Positions 8,748 through 17,534 are shown, counted from the first letter of the stretch. The stretch: 64,000 nt of DNA from Ruminobacter sp964520475 (GCA_964520475.1 CAZFNS010000007.1:1-64000); one strand, 5' to 3'. Numbers and translations: made by a program. The notes: generated by a model not told the origin, from the sequence alone.

Positions 8748-8782
8748 CCGCTTCGCTTCGGAGAAGCGGTTTATTTTTTTTT
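8748..8782 (+). terminator. Intrinsic terminator after nifS
   Basis: CCGCTTC (8748-8754) pairs with GAAGCGG (8763-8769) across an 8-base loop and is followed by a T-rich run to 8782. It separates nifU-nifS from tadA. Confidence 0.75.
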
Positions 8783-8802
8783 CGCGCCGGGGAGGGAAGG
8801 AA

Positions 8803-9348
8803 GTGGCCGCCGCAGACGAAGCCGAACGGCTTAAGACCGACGAAGCGTTCATGGCCGAGGCCGTGAGGGAGGCCCGCCGCGCCGCGGAGTTCGGCGAGGT
8901 GCCGGTGGGGGCCGTCGTCGCGGTCGGCGGGCGGATCGTCGCGCGGGGGCGCAACCTCATGATCACGGCGAACGACCCCACGGCCCACGCCGAGCTTTCG
9001 GCCATCCGCGCGGCCGCGCGGATCCTCGGAAACTACCGGCTGACGGACGCGACCCTGTACTCGACCCTGGAGCCGTGCGTCATGTGCGCCGGCGCGATCG
9101 TCCACGCGCGCGTCGCCCGGGTGGTCTACGGCGCGGCCGACGCCAAGACGGGAGCCGACGTCTCGGTGTTCGGCCTGCTGCGCGATCCCCGCCACAACCA
9201 CCGCCCCGAGGTCGCGGGAGGCGTGCTGGCGGAAACGTGCGGCGCCCTGCTGTCGGAATTCTTCGCGCGGCGCCGAGCCGAGAAGAGGGCGGAAAAAGGG
9301 GAAAAAAGCGCCCCTCCCGGCGCGGACGACGCGGATCTCCCCGCCTGA
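8803..9348 (+). CDS. tadA: tRNA-specific adenosine deaminase TadA
   Basis: TadA deaminates adenosine 34 of tRNA-Arg(ACG) to inosine. The zinc deaminase motifs are intact: HAE (62-64) with the proton-shuttling Glu64, and PCVMC (Cys92, Cys95). The start is a GTG at 8803 directly after GGAGGGAAGGAA; it keeps the first helix that E. coli TadA has, whereas the ATG at 8851 would remove it. The 181-aa product is slightly longer than E. coli TadA because of a charged, probably disordered tail (about 155-181). It is transcribed toward the symporter gene, with a hairpin at 9371-9395 between the two. Confidence 0.94.
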   Translation: MAAADEAERLKTDEAFMAEAVREARRAAEFGEVPVGAVVAVGGRIVARGRNLMITANDPTAHAELSAIRAAARILGNYRLTDATLYSTLEPCVMCAGAIVHARVARVVYGAADAKTGADVSVFGLLRDPRHNHRPEVAGGVLAETCGALLSEFFARRRAEKRAEKGEKSAPPGADDADLPA

Positions 9349-9362
9349 AACGGCCGCTCCCG

Positions 9363-9395
9363 AAAAAAAAGCCCCGCCCGGATCCCGGGCGGGGC
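9363..9395 (-). terminator. Terminator of the SstT-like gene
   Basis: A 10-bp GC stem (9371-9380 with 9386-9395, loop GATCC) is followed on the minus strand by eight T residues (9370-9363). It ends the minus-strand symporter gene; on the plus strand it lacks a good U-tract. Confidence 0.85.
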
Positions 9396-9416
9396 TTCGC
9401 GCTTCCGCGCGCGTCT

Positions 9417-11128
9417 TTACGCTTTGCCGGTCGCGGCGCCGGCGTCCTTGGCGGCGTCCTTCACCGCGTCTTTGGCGGCGTCCTTNNNNNNNNNNNNNNN
9501 NNNNNNNNNNNNNNNNNNNNNNNNNNNNNNNNNNNNNNNNNNNNNNNNNNNNNNNNNNNNNNNNNNNNNNNNNNNNNNNNNNNNNCGGCGTCCTTGGCGG
9601 CGTCCTTCACCGCGTCTTTGGCGGCGTCCTTAACCGCGTCCTTGGCGGCGTCCTTGGCCGCGTCCTTGGCGGCCACGGCGTCCTTGACGGCGTCCGCCAC
9701 GGGGCGTTTGACGGAGCCTTTGACCGCGTCCTTGACGGCGTCTTCGATGGGGCGCTTGACGACGTCCTTCTCTTCGGTCTTGACGGCGCCCGAGACCAGA
9801 TCCGCGACGTCTTCGTCCTTCAGCCCCAGGTTGACGCTTTCTTCGTACTCCTTCTGCTTCTGCTCGCGCTTGGCCTTGTCGGTCTGCACGATCGCGGAAA
9901 TGAACTTGCTGCCCTTCTTCTTGTTGAATTTGTCCACGGCCAGGACGAACAGGAGGTCCGAGGAGCTGTTGTACATTACGCAGAACGAGTCGCGGGCGAA
10001 GCCGAGGGCCAGGCTGAGCCCGACCACCTGGGCGGTGAGCTCGTCGCTGAAGCCGAACAGACCCGCGACGACCGGGATCATCATGACGTGGCCGTTGAGG
10101 GTGCCCGAGCAGCACGCCGAGCCCAGGGCCGAGGCCACGCCCAGCATGACCAGCTGGTACGTGGACACGTCCATGTTCATGCCGTAGGCCACCGCCAGTA
10201 TGGTGACGTTCAGGCAGATCGCCGATCCCGGCTTGTGGATGGCGGCGCCGAGCGGGATCGCCACGGTGTTGAGGGGACGGCTGACGTTGCTCACCCGGGC
10301 GGTGTATTCGTTGACCGGGATGTTGGCGGCCGAGCTGCAGGTGAAGAAGGAGCAGACCATGCTCTCCTTGGCGATCGGCATGAGGCTCAGCGCGTTCTGC
10401 CGGGTGAAAATGAACACGATGAGCGGGGTGAGGATCAGGTAGCCCGCCAGGTTGAGGAGGATGAAGTATAAAGCCAGCTCCTGGTAGTCGCCCTGCAGCT
10501 TCGCGGCCATGCCCGACTCGACGAGGTGGAAGCTCAGGCCCATGACGCCGAAGGGGGCGAGTTCGATGATGACCCGGGCCACGCCCTTGACCGCGTCGGC
10601 CGCGTCGGCCAGGAACTGCTTGGTTCCCGCCTCGCTCTTACGGAGGAACAGGCCGAACAGCACGCCCCAGAACAGCAGCGACAGGTATTTCGCGTCGTGG
10701 ATGGCTTCGAGGGGGTTGCAGACCAACTCGTCGACGAAGACGTCCAGCAGGTCCCGGCCGCTGTTCGGGAACCCTCTCAAACTGGCGGGAGCTTCGGCGA
10801 GGTGGCCGATCCCCACGCGGTGCAGGCTGAACACCAGTATCGACAGGAACGAAGCCGCGGCGGTGCTCACCGCGAACATGATCAGGGTTCTTCTGAGGCC
10901 GTACACCTTCCTCTTGTCTTCGCCGGTCGACGCTATCGCGCTGAGAATGACCACGAACACGAGGAGCGGCGCGAAGTGCTTGACCGTCTTGAGGAACAGA
11001 GCGCCCACGTCCGAGAGCCAGTAAAACTGCTCGGAGGCGGCGTAACCCAGCGCGAGACCGGCGGCGAGGCCCAGAATCAGTCTCACGATGAGGGGTATTT
11101 TGAGATATGCGTTGATAATCGGCTTCAT
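9417..11128 (-). CDS. sstT: SstT-like Na+:serine/threonine symporter with KDA-repeat C-terminal tail, interrupted by assembly gap
   Basis: The first about 430 residues form a DAACS-family symporter. Segments line up with E. coli SstT: FFTCSSAANIPVN, VAIPLGAAIHKPGSAI, and GFARDSFCVMYNSSSDLLF, the substrate and sodium site region. Unlike SstT it continues with a charged linker and then KDAA/KDAV repeats. A 100-N gap (9486-9585) lies inside these repeats. Reading in the expected frame left of the gap gives KDAAKDAVKDAAKDAG, then a TAA at 9417-9419, followed by a terminator. With 100 Ns the frame does not close, so the true gap must be 2 modulo 3 bases. AGGGA precedes the ATG. Substrate is inferred from similarity only. 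Confidence 0.82.
9438..9667 (-). repeat. KDA(A/V) tetrapeptide-coding tandem repeat
   Basis: Both flanks of the N gap encode the same 12-base (4-residue) unit, alternating KDAA and KDAV. Four units lie left of the gap (9438-9485) and about seven right of it (9586-9667). The unit predicts a highly charged alanine-rich helix. The array is coding and belongs to the C-terminal tail of the symporter. Confidence 0.9.
9486..9585. other. Assembly gap of exactly 100 N
   Basis: One hundred Ns replace sequence inside a tandem repeat. The round number suggests a placeholder of unknown true size, and the repeat explains why the assembly failed here. Confidence 0.97.
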
Positions 11129-11509
11129 AGACGTCCCTGTAAAATAAAGCGTAAGCGCCGGTCTGTTCCCGTTCGCCGGACCGGCTTCGTTATGATCGTT
11201 TCTTTTCTTGTTGTAATATCCGGGGCGGGGCGCCGCCGGGGCGGTCCTCCGCTTCGTAACGAAATCAAAGCAATTATAATACCGCGGCCGGGAAATGGCA
11301 CCCGGTAATTTGGGCGCATTGTGATCGGCTTTAACAAAAACGTTAATCAGATGTATTTGCTTTGTTACCGGCCGCGCCGGGAACGGCGGGGCCGCCCCGT
11401 TTCGGAACCCCGCGCGGCAGATCGGCCGAAAATTAGGTGCAAGCGCGGCCGTATTGAATTATAATAAAAGACGGTTTTGGGTTTTTTGAGAAGTTTACAA
11501 GGTTGTCTC
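11129..11509. promoter_or_regulatory. Divergent intergenic region between sstT-like gene and accD
   Basis: This 381-base gap holds a minus-strand TATAAT (11273-11278) that could drive the symporter, an inverted repeat TAACAAA/TTTGTTA (11332-11338 and 11361-11367) in an AT-rich patch that could be an operator, and a plus-strand TATAAT (11460-11465) for accD with a weak -35 (GTGCAA, 11437-11442). No gene is seen. Confidence 0.5.
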
Positions 11510-12439
11510 ATGAGCTGGCTTGAAAAGATTATAACTCCGAACAAAGAAAAGACTGTGCGCCACAACATCCCCGAGGGCGTCTGGACCAAATGCGAGTCCT
11601 GCGATCAGGTGGTCTACCGGGCCGAGCTCGAAAGGAACCTGAACGTGTGCCCTAAGTGCGGCTTCCACCACCGCATCGCCGCCCGGGAGCGGATCATGAG
11701 ATTCCTCGACAACGGCGGCACGGCCGAGATCGGGGGAGAGCTCGAGCCGCGGGACATCCTCAGGTTCAAGGACACCAAGAGATACAAGGACCGCCTGAGC
11801 GTGGCCCAGAAGTCCACCAACGAGAAGGAAGCGCTGGTGGTGATCAAGGGAACCCTCAAGGGCATCCCGGTCGTGTGCGCGGCCTTCGAGTTCTCGTTCA
11901 TGGGCGGCTCGATGGGATCCGTGGTGGGGGCCCGCTTCGTGAGGGCCGCGGAGGAGTGCCTCCGGGAAAGAAGGGCGCTGATCTGCTTCGCCACCTCCGG
12001 CGGCGCGCGCATGCAGGAGTCGCTCTTTTCCCTGATGCAGATGGCCAAGACCTCGGCGGCGCTCGAGAAGATGTCGGAGGCGGGGCTGCCCTTCGTCAGC
12101 GTGCTCACCAATCCGACCATGGGCGGCGTGAGCGCCTCGCTCGCCATGCTCGGGGACGTCAACGTCGCCGAGCCGAAGGCGCTGATCGGCTTCGCCGGTC
12201 CCCGCGTCATCGAGCAGACCGTGCGCGAGAAGCTCCCCGAGGGTTTCCAGCGCTCCGAGTTCCTGCTCAAGAAAGGCGAGGTCGACATGATCGTCGACCG
12301 CCGGGAAATGACGGGCCGGCTGGCCAACGTCCTTTCCATTCTCATGAAGATCCCGCCCGAGGGCGCGGCGGCGTCCGCGACCGGGACGATGCCCGCGGCG
12401 CCGGAGGGGGATCGCCGGGAGGCGGAAGCGCGGAGCTGA
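11510..12439 (+). CDS. accD: Acetyl-CoA carboxylase carboxyltransferase subunit beta
   Basis: AccD with AccA transfers carboxylate from biotin to acetyl-CoA, the first committed step of fatty acid synthesis. The 309-aa product has the N-terminal four-cysteine zinc ribbon (Cys28, Cys31, Cys47, Cys50) in the PEGVWTKCESCDQVVYRAEL context typical of the family, and the crotonase-fold core with FMGGSMGSVVG and TSGGARMQE. The start at 11510 (MSWLEKI) matches E. coli AccD. A short Ala/Pro tail follows the conserved end. It precedes folC and a dedD-like gene, the order known from E. coli, but here an intrinsic terminator lies between accD and folC. Confidence 0.95.
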   Translation: MSWLEKIITPNKEKTVRHNIPEGVWTKCESCDQVVYRAELERNLNVCPKCGFHHRIAARERIMRFLDNGGTAEIGGELEPRDILRFKDTKRYKDRLSVAQKSTNEKEALVVIKGTLKGIPVVCAAFEFSFMGGSMGSVVGARFVRAAEECLRERRALICFATSGGARMQESLFSLMQMAKTSAALEKMSEAGLPFVSVLTNPTMGGVSASLAMLGDVNVAEPKALIGFAGPRVIEQTVREKLPEGFQRSEFLLKKGEVDMIVDRREMTGRLANVLSILMKIPPEGAAASATGTMPAAPEGDRREAEARS

Positions 12440-12477
12440 TCCGTCCGCCGGGTTCCCGCGGCGGCGCGGGAACGGAC

Positions 12478-12504
12478 AAGCCTGAGGCTCTCAGGCTTTT
12501 TTTT
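12478..12504 (+). terminator. Intrinsic terminator between accD and folC
   Basis: AAGCCTGAG (12478-12486) pairs with CTCAGGCTT (12490-12498), followed by T to 12504. It lies 31 bases before the folC start, so it would stop most accD transcripts or act as an attenuator. Confidence 0.85.
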
Positions 12505-12534
12505 ATGATTTTTCGGAACGGGGAGGATTAAGCC

Positions 12535-13854
12535 GTGAACGGAACCGGATCGCCGGGCGGGCCCGCCGGCCTGCCGGAATGGGAGGCCTTTCTGAACGGG
12601 ATCGATCCCGACGCCATCGAGCTCGGCCTGGACCGGGTCATGAAGGCCGCCCGGGAGCTCGGCGTCGCCTCCTTCCCGGGCCGGCCGGTCGTCACGGTCG
12701 CGGGCACCAACGGCAAGGGCTCCACGGCGGCGATGATCGCGGAGGCCCTCGCCGCCTCCGGGGTGAGCTGCGGGCTCTACACCTCCCCGCATATCCTGAG
12801 ATTCGCGGAAAGGATCCGCGTGAACGGCGCCGAGGCGGACGACGCCGAGCTCTGCGAGGCCTTCGCGGCGGTCCGCGCCGCGGCGGCCGCGGCCGGGGTC
12901 CGCCTCACCTATTTCGAGTACGCGACCCTCGCCGCGCTGCTGATTTTCCGGAACGCGGGCTGCGAGGTCCTCGTCCTCGAGGTGGGGCTCGGCGGCCGGC
13001 TCGACGCGGTGAACGCCGTCGACTGCGACGTCGCGGTGATCCCGAGCATCGGCCTCGATCACTGCGCGATCCTCGGGAACACCGAGGCGCTCATCGCCCG
13101 CGAGAAGGCGGGGATAATCAAACCGTCGGCCCGCGCGGTCATCCTCGGCTCCCTGAGCGGGGAGGCGGACGGCGCCGTCAGGGCCGAGGCCCGGGCGCGC
13201 GGCGTGCCCGCGTCCCGCGTCTTCGGCCTCGGCCGGGAGATCGCGGCCGTTTTCCGGGACGGGCCGTCCTTCGACATGACCGCCCCGTACGCGATCGCCG
13301 GCGTGCGCGTCCCCGCGCTGCCCCTCGTAAACGCCCCGCTCGCCCTGCTGGCCGCCGTGTTCGCCCTGAGGGAACTCGGCGCCGCGCCGGATCCGGACCG
13401 GCTCCGGGAAGGCATCGCCGCCGCCCGGCTCCCCGGGCGGATAGAGGTCGTTTCCGAAAATCCCGAGGTCATCCTGGACGTCGCCCACAATCCCCCGGCC
13501 GTGAAGTATCTGGCCGCGGCGCTCAGGAAGCGGGGGCGCGGGGAGCGCCGGGCGGTCGTCGGCATGCTCAGGGACAAGGACATAGCCGGCGCCCTCCGCG
13601 AGACGGACGGCCTGTTCGGCGAGGTTTACGCGGCGGATCTGCCCGGGCGGCGGGGCGCGCCGGCCGCCTACGTGAAGGAAGGATTCGTCCGCGCCGGCAT
13701 GCCCCCGGAAAAAATAAGGACGTTCGGCCGGGTCGCCGACGCCTGCGCGGCGGCCCTCCGCGATCTGCCTGATGACGCCGGGCTGGTCGTCTTCGGCTCC
13801 TTCGTCACCGTGGCGGAAGCCCTCCGGAGCGGGCTTTTCCGGCGGGGCGGGTGA
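12535..13854 (+). CDS. folC: Folylpolyglutamate synthase / dihydrofolate synthase FolC
   Basis: FolC joins glutamate to dihydropteroate and adds further glutamates to folates. The 439-aa protein has the Mur-ligase ATP loop TVAGTNGKGSTAAMI (about 55-69), the folate-binding YTSPHILRFAERIR, the GLGGRLDAVN segment, the SIGLDHCAILG motif with the carbamylated-lysine region REKAGIIK, and the C-terminal domain with ILDVAHNPPA. It starts at a GTG with GGAGG eight bases upstream. The last residues are weakly conserved. It sits between accD and the SPOR-domain gene. Confidence 0.93.
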   Translation: MNGTGSPGGPAGLPEWEAFLNGIDPDAIELGLDRVMKAARELGVASFPGRPVVTVAGTNGKGSTAAMIAEALAASGVSCGLYTSPHILRFAERIRVNGAEADDAELCEAFAAVRAAAAAAGVRLTYFEYATLAALLIFRNAGCEVLVLEVGLGGRLDAVNAVDCDVAVIPSIGLDHCAILGNTEALIAREKAGIIKPSARAVILGSLSGEADGAVRAEARARGVPASRVFGLGREIAAVFRDGPSFDMTAPYAIAGVRVPALPLVNAPLALLAAVFALRELGAAPDPDRLREGIAAARLPGRIEVVSENPEVILDVAHNPPAVKYLAAALRKRGRGERRAVVGMLRDKDIAGALRETDGLFGEVYAADLPGRRGAPAAYVKEGFVRAGMPPEKIRTFGRVADACAAALRDLPDDAGLVVFGSFVTVAEALRSGLFRRGG

Positions 13855-13922
13855 GCCCGGGCGCGGGATATTTTTTTCGCGGCGGGCCCGAACGCCGCGC
13901 GATATTTTGTACCGATATTTTG

Positions 13923-13928
13923 TATAAT
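13923..13928 (+). promoter_or_regulatory. -10 element upstream of the dedD-like gene
   Basis: A TATAAT lies 115 bases before the SPOR-domain gene in the folC-dedD gap; no clear -35 is seen. The transcript leader that follows contains an unusual run of TTTTCC-type pyrimidine repeats (about 13972-14030). Confidence 0.45.
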
Positions 13929-14043
13929 GTAGCGGCGGGGGATCGCGCCGCCGGCGGGACGCCCGCGGGGATTTTTCCGGCTTTTCCCGGTTTTTCGTTT
14001 TTTTCCGGCCCTTTTCCGGCCTTTTTCGAAGAGTAATCGCAAA

Positions 14044-15033
14044 GTGACAAGTCAGTTTATCCGGGTCCTGGTGGGAGCGGTGATCCTGCTTTTCGGCCTG
14101 ACCTACGCCGTGCCGTATCTTTTTCCCCAGGAACAGCCCGGGGACGACCCCGGCCCCAGAAAAATAGAGGAAAGCGCCCCCGCGAAGCCGCGGCCGGCGG
14201 AGGGGGAGCAGGCGGGGCGGCCCGCCGACATCGACGAGTACGACGCGATGGACGAGAGCGGCTACGGATACGGCGCCCTGCTCGCCGACGATGAGGGGGC
14301 GCCGCCCGCCGCGGCCGACGACCCGGACGGCGTGCGGACCGGCGTGGTGGTGGGAGCGGAAAGCGCCCCCCGGAAGGACGCGTTCGTGGAGAACCCGACC
14401 GCCATGGGCAACACTCCCGCCGAGGCCGCCCGGATCCAGGCCGGCGCCGAGGCCGAGAAGAAAGCCCGGCTCGAGGAGGAGAACCGCCTGAAGGCCGAGG
14501 CCCTCGCCCGGGCCGAAGCCGAGAAGAAGGCCCGGCTCGAGGAGGAGAACCGCCTGAAGGCCGAGGCCGCCGCCAAAGCCGAGGCCGAGAAAAAGGCCCG
14601 GCTCGAGGAGGAGAACCGCCTGAAGGCCGCGGCCCTGGCCAAAGCCGAGGCCGAGAAGAAAGCCCGGCTCGAGGAGGAGCGCCTGCTTAAGGCGGCGGCT
14701 CCCGCGGCCGGACAGGCCGCCGCGCCCGCGCCCGCGGCGCCCCGGACCGGCGGAACCGACGCGGCCGCCGCCGGGAGATATCTGCAGGTCGGCTCGTTCA
14801 GCACCCTCGAGCTGGCCAACCAGGTGCGCGACCGGCTCAAAGGCGCCCGGATAGCCGTTCCCGCCGCCCTGGCCAAACACGTCGGCCGCGGCTTCGGGTA
14901 CAAGGTGATCCCGGGCAACGCCGGCAACTTCACCCTGCTCGTGGGCCCGGCGACGGACGACGCGGTGCTGCGCGCCGTCAAGCCGAAGATCGACGCCGCG
15001 GTCGGCGTCAAGTCCTTCATCGTCTCGAAGTGA
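14044..15033 (+). CDS. DedD-like inner-membrane SPOR-domain protein
   Basis: The 329-aa product has an N-terminal cytoplasmic stub and one membrane helix (about 7-27), an acidic Pro/Ala periplasmic linker, four near-identical 22-residue coiled-coil repeats (135-217), a short Ala/Pro hinge and a C-terminal SPOR domain (about 245-327) that should bind denuded peptidoglycan at the division septum. Place after folC and the domain order match dedD of E. coli, though the repeat block is extra. The start is a GTG at 14044; no strong ribosome site precedes it. Expected role: late cell division. Confidence 0.82.
   Translation: MTSQFIRVLVGAVILLFGLTYAVPYLFPQEQPGDDPGPRKIEESAPAKPRPAEGEQAGRPADIDEYDAMDESGYGYGALLADDEGAPPAAADDPDGVRTGVVVGAESAPRKDAFVENPTAMGNTPAEAARIQAGAEAEKKARLEEENRLKAEALARAEAEKKARLEEENRLKAEAAAKAEAEKKARLEEENRLKAAALAKAEAEKKARLEEERLLKAAAPAAGQAAAPAPAAPRTGGTDAAAAGRYLQVGSFSTLELANQVRDRLKGARIAVPAALAKHVGRGFGYKVIPGNAGNFTLLVGPATDDAVLRAVKPKIDAAVGVKSFIVSK
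14446..14694 (+). repeat. Four 66-base repeats encoding a coiled coil in the DedD-like protein
   Basis: Units of 22 residues beginning AEAEKKARLEEE occur at residues 135-156, 157-178, 179-200 and, shortened, 201-217. The near identity of the DNA suggests recent expansion and possible length variation between strains. Confidence 0.9.
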
Positions 15034-15053
15034 CCGGCGGAGGGGAAGAGAAT

Positions 15054-15803
15054 ATGGCGGATCTGGAGCGGATAACCGGGTTCCTGGACTCGTACCTGCG
15101 CGTCGCGGAAATAAGCGATTACGGTTACAACGGCCTGCAGGTCGAGGGCAGGAGGGAAATCCGCAAGGCGGTGACCGGGGTGACGGCCTGCGTCGATCTG
15201 CTGGAGAAGGCGGCCGCGGCCGGCGCCGATCTGGTCCTGGTTCACCACGGCCTCTACTGGAAGGGCGGCGATCCCCGGATCACCGGGATCCTCGCGAAAA
15301 GGATCCGGGCCCTGGCCGGCATGTCCCTCGCCGCCTACCACCTGCCCCTGGATCTGCACCCGGAGATCGGCAACAACGCGCTGATCCTCCGGGCCGTAGG
15401 GGCCGCGGCCGCGGGCGGCCCGAGGCCCGGCGACCCCGCGGGCGTCGCCGTGACCGGGAGGTTCGCCGCGCCGGAGGACGCCGCGGCGCTCGCGGCGAAG
15501 CTCCGCGCGTTCTGCGGCCGCGACGTTCAGGTGCTGGGGGATCCCTCCCGGAAAATCTCGACGGTCGCGGTGTGCTCCGGCGCGGGCGGGTTCGTCCTCG
15601 AGGATCCGGGACTGACCGCCGACGCCCTGATCACCGGCGAGGTGCGCGAGCAGCATTACCATCTGGCCGTGGAAAAGGGCGTCGTCACCTTCGTCTGCGG
15701 CCACCACGCCACCGAAATATGCGGCATCCGGGCGCTCGGGGAACTCGTCGCCCGCGAGTTCGGCGTCGCGTGCGAGTTCATAAATTCATACTGCCCGCTG
15801 TGA
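15054..15803 (+). CDS. NIF3/YbgI family dinuclear metal-binding protein
   Basis: The 249-aa protein resembles E. coli YbgI, a hexameric toroidal protein with a dinuclear metal site. Conserved metal-binding segments are present: LVHHGLYWKG, YHLPLDLHPEIGNN, FITGEVxEQ-like DALITGEVREQHYH, and GHHATEICGIRAL. The biochemical role is not firmly known; a link to cyclic hydrolase or envelope metabolism has been proposed for relatives. The ATG at 15054 with GGAGGGGAAGAG upstream fits better than a GTG at 15030 that overlaps the dedD-like stop. Confidence 0.88.
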   Translation: MADLERITGFLDSYLRVAEISDYGYNGLQVEGRREIRKAVTGVTACVDLLEKAAAAGADLVLVHHGLYWKGGDPRITGILAKRIRALAGMSLAAYHLPLDLHPEIGNNALILRAVGAAAAGGPRPGDPAGVAVTGRFAAPEDAAALAAKLRAFCGRDVQVLGDPSRKISTVAVCSGAGGFVLEDPGLTADALITGEVREQHYHLAVEKGVVTFVCGHHATEICGIRALGELVAREFGVACEFINSYCPL

Positions 15804-15847
15804 CGGCCGGAAGCGGCCGCCGGCGCCCGGCGGAAGGAAGAGCGTAA

Positions 15848-16489
15848 ATGATTGACGTATCGGTTCTGCGCGAGAACTACGCGCGGAGCGGCCTGTCCCG
15901 CGCCGACCTCACGGAAAAGCCGGGCGCCCTGTTCGAGCGGTGGCTCGGGCAGGCGATCGACTCCGGCATCCCGGATCCCAACGGCATGGTGGTCTGCACC
16001 GTCGACGCGACCGGGCAGCCGTATTCCCGCATGGTCCTGCTCAAAGGCTACGACGAGAACAGCCTGGTTTTTTTCACCAACTACGGGTCGCGCAAGGCCC
16101 GGCAGATCGAGGGTAACCCCAGGGTCTCCGTGCTGTTCCCCTGGTACATGCTCGAAAGGCAGGTGGCCTTCACGGGCGTCGCCGCGAAGCTTTCCTACGT
16201 CGAGACGGTGAAGTATTTCGCGAGCCGCCCGCGGGATTCGCAGATCGGGGCCTGGACGTCGCGCCAGAGCTCGAAAATCTCCGCGCGGGCCGCGCTCGAA
16301 AGCAAATTCATGGAGCTCCGGGAGAAGTTCAGGGGCGGGCAGATCCCCATCCCGACCTTCTGGGGCGGGTACCGGGTCACCTTCGACAGCGTCGAGTTCT
16401 GGCAGGGCCGGGAGAACCGCCTGCACGACCGGTTCCTGTACGAGAGAAAGGAGGACGGCTCCTGGGAAATCAGCCGTCTCGCGCCGTGA
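15848..16489 (+). CDS. pdxH: Pyridoxine/pyridoxamine 5'-phosphate oxidase
   Basis: PdxH oxidises PNP or PMP to pyridoxal phosphate using FMN and oxygen. The 213-aa protein carries the family pattern: MVLLKGYDENSLVFFTNYGSRKA (FMN and substrate site), LERQVAFTG, SRPRDSQIGAW and the C-terminal signature FWQGRENRLHDRFLYER. Length is normal. PLP produced would serve NifS and HisC in this window. Dependence on oxygen is notable if the organism is anaerobic, although trace oxygen can suffice. It lies between the YbgI-like gene and the zinc-binding protein gene, 23 bases before the latter. Confidence 0.94.
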   Translation: MIDVSVLRENYARSGLSRADLTEKPGALFERWLGQAIDSGIPDPNGMVVCTVDATGQPYSRMVLLKGYDENSLVFFTNYGSRKARQIEGNPRVSVLFPWYMLERQVAFTGVAAKLSYVETVKYFASRPRDSQIGAWTSRQSSKISARAALESKFMELREKFRGGQIPIPTFWGGYRVTFDSVEFWQGRENRLHDRFLYERKEDGSWEISRLAP

Positions 16490-16511
16490 GAACGGGGGAG
16501 GGAGTCAAAAA

Positions 16512-17465
16512 ATGAACGGCGATCTCGCGGCGGCGGCGCGCGGGCTCGCGCGGGGAGCCGTCCTCGCGCTCGCCGCGCTCGCGGTCTGCGCCGGTCCGGT
16601 CCGGGCCGCGGCGGAACGGCCCGGCCTCGTCGTGGCGGCCAGTTTCCCGGTGCTCGCGGACATGGCGCGCCGCGTCGCCGGGGGCCGGGCGGACGTCCGG
16701 TCCGTCGTTCCCGCGGGGGGCGACCCCCACGCCTACGATCTGACGCCGCGGAACATGACGGATCTGGAAAAGGCCGGCCTGATCGTCGTCAACGGCCTGG
16801 GCTTCGAGGGCTATCTCGGCCGCTACCTCGCCGACGACAAGTTCCGCGGGCGGATCGTCGTCGCCTCGGCGGGCGCCGCGACGCTCCCGGGGGACGACGG
16901 GGCGGCCGATCCCCACGCCTGGCAGAATCCCGCCAACGGGGCGGTTTACGCCGGGAACATCGCGGAGGGCCTCTGCGGGGCCGATCCCGGGAACTGCGCC
17001 TTCTACCGGGAGAACGCCCGGGCGTACGCGCGGGAGCTCGCCGCCATCGACGAGTACTATCTCAAGGCGTTCGGGGCGCTGCCGCCGGGGGACCGGGTCA
17101 TCGTGACTCCCCATGAGGCGTTCGGGTACCTGGGCGAGCGCTACGGCCTCCGGATCGTGTCCCCGGCGGGCACGGGATCCGGGGCGGAGCCGTCGGCGCG
17201 CCGCGTCGCGGAGATCGCGGATCTGCTCGACCGGGGCGCCGTGAAGGGCGTGTTCCGGGAAAAGAACGGCAACGCCTCGGTCCTCGAGCGGCTGGCCGGC
17301 GACCGGGGGATCGCGTCCGGCGAGCTTTACGCGGACACGCTCGACGAGAGCGGCCCGTGCTCCGCCTACGCCGGCATGCTGCGGCACAACCTCGGCGCGA
17401 TCCTGAGCGCGGTGAGCCCGGGGCGGGAGGTTCCGGAGCCCGCGGGGCGGGATCCGGAAAAATAA
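16512..17465 (+). CDS. Periplasmic metal-binding protein, ZnuA/TroA family
   Basis: The 317-aa product has an N-terminal signal peptide (about 1-36) and the cluster A-I metal-binding fold. Candidate ligands are His in GGDPHAYDL, His in ADPHAWQNP, His in VTPHEAFGYLG and Asp/Glu in YADTLDES. A third His instead of Glu favours zinc over manganese. The His-rich loop common in ZnuA is absent. No permease or ATPase gene accompanies it, so the transporter must be elsewhere or the protein works as a free metal carrier. Closest identity among ZnuA, AztC or SitA types cannot be settled here. Confidence 0.8.
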   Translation: MNGDLAAAARGLARGAVLALAALAVCAGPVRAAAERPGLVVAASFPVLADMARRVAGGRADVRSVVPAGGDPHAYDLTPRNMTDLEKAGLIVVNGLGFEGYLGRYLADDKFRGRIVVASAGAATLPGDDGAADPHAWQNPANGAVYAGNIAEGLCGADPGNCAFYRENARAYARELAAIDEYYLKAFGALPPGDRVIVTPHEAFGYLGERYGLRIVSPAGTGSGAEPSARRVAEIADLLDRGAVKGVFREKNGNASVLERLAGDRGIASGELYADTLDESGPCSAYAGMLRHNLGAILSAVSPGREVPEPAGRDPEK

Positions 17466-17534
17466 AGCCGTAAAGACAAAGGAAAAAGGGGGTTTCCGCG
17501 GGGAGATCCTTTTTTTTTGCGCACCCGGGGGGGC

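Noticed and set aside
9438..9667. Short repeats around the N gap as a CRISPR array
   Set aside because: The repeats are 12-base, in frame, without unique spacers, and encode KDA units; no cas gene is present.
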